Below are positions 60,856 to 64,000 of a DNA stretch of 64,000 nt, in pieces (position 1 is the first letter of the stretch; every line of letters begins with the position of its first letter). A program made the position numbers and the translations under genes. This DNA comes from Oscillospiraceae bacterium (GTDB lineage Bacteria; Bacillota; Clostridia; Oscillospirales; Ruminococcaceae). The stretch is taken from positions 1 through 64,000 of the forward strand of contig JAGAZJ010000007.1 in the NCBI GenBank assembly GCA_018110925.1, written 5' to 3'. The notes under the pieces are model-generated. The model saw nothing but the letters and a program-made list of their open reading frames with translations. It ran no database searches and was not told the origin of the DNA.

Positions 60856-61910
60856 CGTCTGTTTCTCCCTTCAAGCATCTGTATGACAGCGCTTTCCAGG
60901 ATAGTCTCGGGCGCCCCCGCTCCTGTCTTTATGGCAAGGTCTGCTTTAAGGAGTATCTCCATGCAATGTCTCATATGCGCCGTATTGGTGCGCCCTGCGC
61001 TCTTGAATGCATTCGAGACACGGAATGACAGTATCTTCGGATAGCCGAAATCCGCTGACACATCATTTACCGAGTGACCGCTGTCAAGCGCCGCCCTTGC
61101 ACGGTAGATGTCGTTTATACTGCCTGTTATCACATAGAGAAGATACACGGGGTCGGTGCGGTTGTCTATAAGCTTATTGTATACGGCGATCGCCTTGTTT
61201 AGATCGTTTGCGGCAATGGCATCCGTGAGGGCATAGACCTTTGTATCATCCTGCTCGGGGGTCAGGAGCAACACGTCATCCGCCGTTATCTTTCTGCCGT
61301 TTGCATAGGCACACAGCTTCTCGGCCTCATTGACCGCAAGACCCATATCCCCTGCGGTGCGCATAAAGATGAGCTCTGCCGCTTTGCGGTCGATTTCACA
61401 GCCGTTATCTCTGCACACTGCGGTGATCTCCTTTGCGGCATCGGAAGCCGTAGGAGTGTCCGCCTTTAACACAGTACCGTGTTTTTTTATCAGCTCCACC
61501 AGCTTCTTGTTCTTGTCGGTGGGGGCTTTTTTTCCGGCGCATATGTCCGTGTTCTGTGTGAAGAAGATCAGCACTGTGGTATCGGGCAGTGCCTCTATCT
61601 CGGCATAAAGCTCTTTCAGCTTGTCTGCCGCAGGGCGCACGGAGTCAATGTCAAAGTCACGCACCGTCACACACATTTTCTCCGCAAACACGGGCAGAGC
61701 CTCACACGCCTCAATGATCTCGCCGATATCGCTCCTGCCCTCAAAGGAATGGAGGTTCAGCTCCTGCGAGCCCGCATCGACGACAGACTCCACAAGTGCG
61801 TTTTTCAGCTTCTGGATATTGTATTCGTCATTGCCGTAAAGGTAGTATGCGCCCTGTGCATCATGTGCCTTTATTATCCGCACAAGCTCGTTTTTTGTTA
61901 TTTCGGACAT
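60852..61910 (-). CDS. holA: DNA polymerase III delta subunit
   Basis: 352 aa clamp-loader delta. YYLYGNDEYNIQKLKNALVESV opens the AAA-like domain, with ALPVFAEKMCVTVRDFD and TVLIFFTQNTD later and a C-terminal collar (about 215-345: LTDAIAANDLNKAIAVYNKLI). It opens the sliding clamp. Follows the MBL gene by overlap of its stop and start. Confidence 0.9.
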   Translation of the reverse strand: MSEITKNELVRIIKAHDAQGAYYLYGNDEYNIQKLKNALVESVVDAGSQELNLHSFEGRSDIGEIIEACEALPVFAEKMCVTVRDFDIDSVRPAADKLKELYAEIEALPDTTVLIFFTQNTDICAGKKAPTDKNKKLVELIKKHGTVLKADTPTASDAAKEITAVCRDNGCEIDRKAAELIFMRTAGDMGLAVNEAEKLCAYANGRKITADDVLLLTPEQDDTKVYALTDAIAANDLNKAIAVYNKLIDNRTDPVYLLYVITGSINDIYRARAALDSGHSVNDVSADFGYPKILSFRVSNAFKSAGRTNTAHMRHCMEILLKADLAIKTGAGAPETILESAVIQMLEGRNRR

Positions 61911-62542
61911 TATCTCACCTTTGTGACCGTCGGCTTGCCGTGACCGTAGAATATGGTACGCTCGCCGAGTGACCGGATCTTTTCATAGGTCTTTTTCATA
62001 GCATCAAGATCGCTGTACAGATGCCCCATCCCCGGAAGTACCCAGTTGTCAAGCGCATCACCGACCAGAAGTGCCTTACCCTCGACATCGACGCCTATCG
62101 AGCCGCTGGTGTGCCCCGGCAATCCGATTATATCCGCATCTATACCGTATTCCGAAAGGCTGTCGCCGTCCTTGATGAATACCACATTTTCGGGGCGATC
62201 CACCTTAGTCTCTGCAAGTACCTTCTTTGACATTCCCAGCACCACACGGCCCGTCAGACCGTAACATTTCAGGGGCTGAGCGTTGTAATTCTCAAAAAGC
62301 TCGTCATCCGCTCTGTTGTATGCCACGGGCACGCCGAATCTTTCCGAGAGGGCGGCGGCGTTATCCGCATGATCGAAATGCGTATGTGTCAGCACGATAA
62401 GCTTGATATCATATTTCCCGCACTCTGCGATGACTGTATCAAGATATTCCTTTGTGCCCGTATCAACAAGCACAGCCGCATTGTCATTTGATACGATATA
62501 ACAGTTCTCCGTGCCGCATTTTATCAGATGTACCTTACTCAT
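61910..62542 (-). CDS. MBL-fold metallohydrolase (glyoxalase II-like)
   Basis: 210 aa. LTHTHFDHADNAA carries the HxHxDH signature; later metal ligands include GLPGHTSGSIGV and YGHGKPT (His). Overall it is close to the YcbL/glyoxalase II group of thioesterases. Substrate unknown. Head of the operon continues upstream with the SF0329-like copy. Confidence 0.85.
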   Translation of the reverse strand: MSKVHLIKCGTENCYIVSNDNAAVLVDTGTKEYLDTVIAECGKYDIKLIVLTHTHFDHADNAAALSERFGVPVAYNRADDELFENYNAQPLKCYGLTGRVVLGMSKKVLAETKVDRPENVVFIKDGDSLSEYGIDADIIGLPGHTSGSIGVDVEGKALLVGDALDNWVLPGMGHLYSDLDAMKKTYEKIRSLGERTIFYGHGKPTVTKVR

Positions 62543-63050
62543 GATCGTCCTCCCCTTTAAACCTTATATCTATGATATCACGCACCCACTGAGGGTGTTT
62601 TTCTGCCGCTTTTGCAAGCCTCGGATATGTCCGCCTGCCTGTGCGCCTGTCAAGGCAGGCAAACATAAAAACGATAGGATCGTCGGAGACTATGCTTTCA
62701 CCTATCCGCTGCGAACGGTATTTTTCCAGTGCCTTGCAGAATTCGCTGTCGGTGTATTCTGTGCGCTCTGAGACAGGGACGCTGTCCATAAGCTCCCAGA
62801 AGCCGTCCCAATAAGCGGCTGTGCCTGTCAGGGCGTTATCCCGCTTCAGACTCTTTTCTATGAACCATGTGTTCACTGTTTCCCATGAGAAGCGCTTGAT
62901 CTGTCTGCCGTCTATGATTATCTCAAATATATGACAGCCGTCCATACCCTTGTATGAAGTGCATCCGTAACGCACTCTGCCCTTCATATCCTCTGCCAGC
63001 ATATCCTTTTCAAGATATTTCCTCATGCCGCTCCATGAACCGAGCACCAT
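62535..63050 (-). CDS. SF0329-like protein of unknown function (copy 2)
   Basis: 171 aa. W-S-G-M-R-K-Y-L-E-K-D, then D-M-K-G-R-V-R-Y-G-C-T-S-Y, I-I-D-G-R-Q-I and FMFACLDRRTGRRTYPRLAK run in the same order as the protein at 35642-36181, so the two are paralogues. It overlaps the MBL gene by 8 nt. Function unknown. Confidence 0.6.
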   Translation of the reverse strand: MVLGSWSGMRKYLEKDMLAEDMKGRVRYGCTSYKGMDGCHIFEIIIDGRQIKRFSWETVNTWFIEKSLKRDNALTGTAAYWDGFWELMDSVPVSERTEYTDSEFCKALEKYRSQRIGESIVSDDPIVFMFACLDRRTGRRTYPRLAKAAEKHPQWVRDIIDIRFKGEDDHE

Positions 63051-63229
63051 ATGACTGCCCTCCCCATGATGGACTTTTTAATACCCCATTATCTACTATA
63101 CCACATTTCGGATGATAAGTCAATCACGGGATGACATTATAACAATATCAGCAGGCAGTCCTGTATTATGATGCTGAACAAGATATCACAATTATGCTAT
63201 TATCCCGCACAACGAAGCAATTGCGCATA

Positions 63230-63258
63230 TTGACTATTATGCTCTGAAATGTTATAAT
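63230..63258 (+). promoter_or_regulatory. promoter of the GH5 gene
   Basis: TTGACT at 63230-63235, a 17-bp spacer, TATAAT at 63253-63258 with an extended -10 (TGT). A second weaker extended -10 (TGA-TATACT) ends at 63352. The gap 63051-63410 otherwise holds a 12-bp repeat. Confidence 0.6.
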
Positions 63259-63313
63259 TTTGACATTCGGGGCGGTGGAGCTGTGTCTCCGTCCGTTGGC
63301 GTGCTCTGAAATG
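63240..63313 (+). repeat. 12-bp direct repeat in the GH5 upstream region
   Basis: TGCTCTGAAATG occurs at 63240-63251 and again at 63302-63313, the first overlapping the -10 region of the promoter. Confidence 0.45.
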
Positions 63314-63410
63314 GTCAACGCTGTGATATTTTAGTCAATATCGTGATATACTTCGCTGTCAAACAGTTGTAATATCATTACAAAGTTCTGTTATCAACGG
63401 AGGATATTAT

Positions 63411-64000
63411 ATGAAAAAACTTATCGGATTCAGAAAAGGCATAAACTTCGGCGGCTGGCTCTCTCAGTGTGATTATAGTCTTGACAGACTGGATAATTTC
63501 ATCACGGAAAACGATTTCAGATGTGTCGCAGGCTGGGGCGTGGATCACGTCAGAGTACCCATTGACTACAATATACTTGAAAATGAGGACGGCACATACA
63601 ATGAGAGCGGCTTCGGCAGGGTGAGAAACGCAGTGCTCCTTGCAAAGAAATACGGTCTCAACATCATCATCGACCTTCACAAGACAGCCGGTTTTTCCTT
63701 TGACTTCGGGGAGAATGAAGCCGGATTTTTCGATGATGTAAAGTACAGGGAGCGTTTTTACAGACTGTGGGAGCAGATAGCTCAGAGATTTGCCGAATAC
63801 TCGGATAATGCGGCGTTCGAGCTTCTCAACGAAGTGACAGAAAAGCGCTTTATCGGCGTGTGGAACGAGACCGCAAACGAATGTATCCGCAGGATAAGAG
63901 CATTTGCACCCGATATCCCCATACTCGTCGGCAGCTACTGGAACAACAGCCCCGAGGCTGTGTCTGACCTTGACAAGCCCTATGATGAGAACGTATACTA
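63411..64000 (+). CDS. glycoside hydrolase family 5 protein, partial at window edge
   Basis: At least 196 aa, running off the window. RKGINFGGWLSQCD, NDFRCVAGWGVDHVRVPIDY and GLNIIIDLHKTAGF are GH5 marks, and the acid/base Glu is in FELLNEVTEKRF (about residue 143). There is no signal peptide, so it should act on sugars inside the cell, like the GH51 enzyme. CGGAGGA lies 6-7 nt before ATG 63411. The second catalytic Glu would be beyond the window. Confidence 0.9.
   Translation, partial: MKKLIGFRKGINFGGWLSQCDYSLDRLDNFITENDFRCVAGWGVDHVRVPIDYNILENEDGTYNESGFGRVRNAVLLAKKYGLNIIIDLHKTAGFSFDFGENEAGFFDDVKYRERFYRLWEQIAQRFAEYSDNAAFELLNEVTEKRFIGVWNETANECIRRIRAFAPDIPILVGSYWNNSPEAVSDLDKPYDENVY

Noticed and set aside
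1..64000. CRISPR array, transposase or rRNA operon
   Set aside because: No regularly spaced repeats, no transposase motifs and no rRNA sequence were seen.

Overview
The window looks like a chromosomal segment of a Ruminococcus-like gut or rumen Clostridium (Bacillota, Oscillospiraceae/Ruminococcaceae). The grounds are an IspH-ribosomal S1 fusion, the paired radical-SAM/DUF2344 genes, a SigH-like sigma factor, AGGAGG-type ribosome binding sites throughout, and plant-cell-wall enzymes (a GH51 arabinofuranosidase and a GH5 enzyme that runs off the right edge). Most of it is ordinary core chromosome of mid GC. One AT-rich accessory island (about 37.75-39.3 kb) stands out.

Layout. 0-4 kb: two tandem secreted cell-wall-binding repeat proteins, then the ispH-S1 fusion. 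4-8 kb: a Xer-type recombinase with two paralogous membrane/zinc-ribbon proteins, a lone prepilin-like gene on the other strand, and an rRNA/tRNA methyltransferase. 8.3-12.4 kb: a chemosensory operon cheA-cheW-cheR-cheW. 12.5-16.9 kb: an SLH-domain surface protein, holB and the PSP1-domain protein YaaT/RicT. 17-19.5 kb (minus): histidine phosphatase, a deformylase-like protein and TrkA. 19.9-22.3 kb: an ECF-like sigma factor with a membrane-anchored propeller protein. 22.6-29.1 kb: secreted proteins around argS and hflX. 29.3-33 kb: an SPFH/zinc-ribbon/TPM module resembling Bacillus YdjI-YdjG-YdjH. 33-37.7 kb: ispD, ispF, CCA-adding enzyme, nrdR and a VanY-type carboxypeptidase. 37.75-39.3 kb: the accessory island with a mosaic gene, short repeats and hairpins. 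39.4-41.2 kb: TPP-riboswitch-controlled thiT, a zinc-ribbon protein, a tRNA-like relic and a SigH-like sigma factor. 41.5-48.6 kb: a radical-SAM pair and the conserved rplS-lepB-rbgA-rnhB-yraN neighbourhood. 48.6-52.5 kb: thrC, a phosphoesterase, a YhcC-type radical SAM protein, a leucine-rich-repeat protein and tRNA-Pro. 52.7-63 kb: mostly minus-strand genes including abfA divergent from an AraC regulator, pepF, an RNase M5-like gene, a dead tyrosine phosphatase, holA and an MBL hydrolase. 63.4 kb to the end: a GH5 enzyme.

How the genes work together. Three steps of the MEP isoprenoid pathway are present (ispD, ispF, ispH). Translation and RNA genes dominate the housekeeping part (S1, L19, ArgS, HflX, RbgA, CCA enzyme, tRNA-Pro, M5). 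Two DNA polymerase III clamp-loader subunits lie here (holA, holB). Two envelope-sensing modules are likely: the sigma/propeller pair and the SPFH/YdjG/YdjH group. Many promoters share a consensus with a 17-bp spacer and an extended -10 (TGN before TATAAT).

The most unusual items are an internal ribosome binding site that could release free S1 from the fusion; a mosaic gene plus repeat-hairpin units that suggest cassette exchange; a tyrosine phosphatase gene broken by an exact 8-bp tandem duplication and loss of its catalytic loop; and a structured leader before the ECF-like sigma gene. All functions are inferred by reading the sequence; no database search was run.
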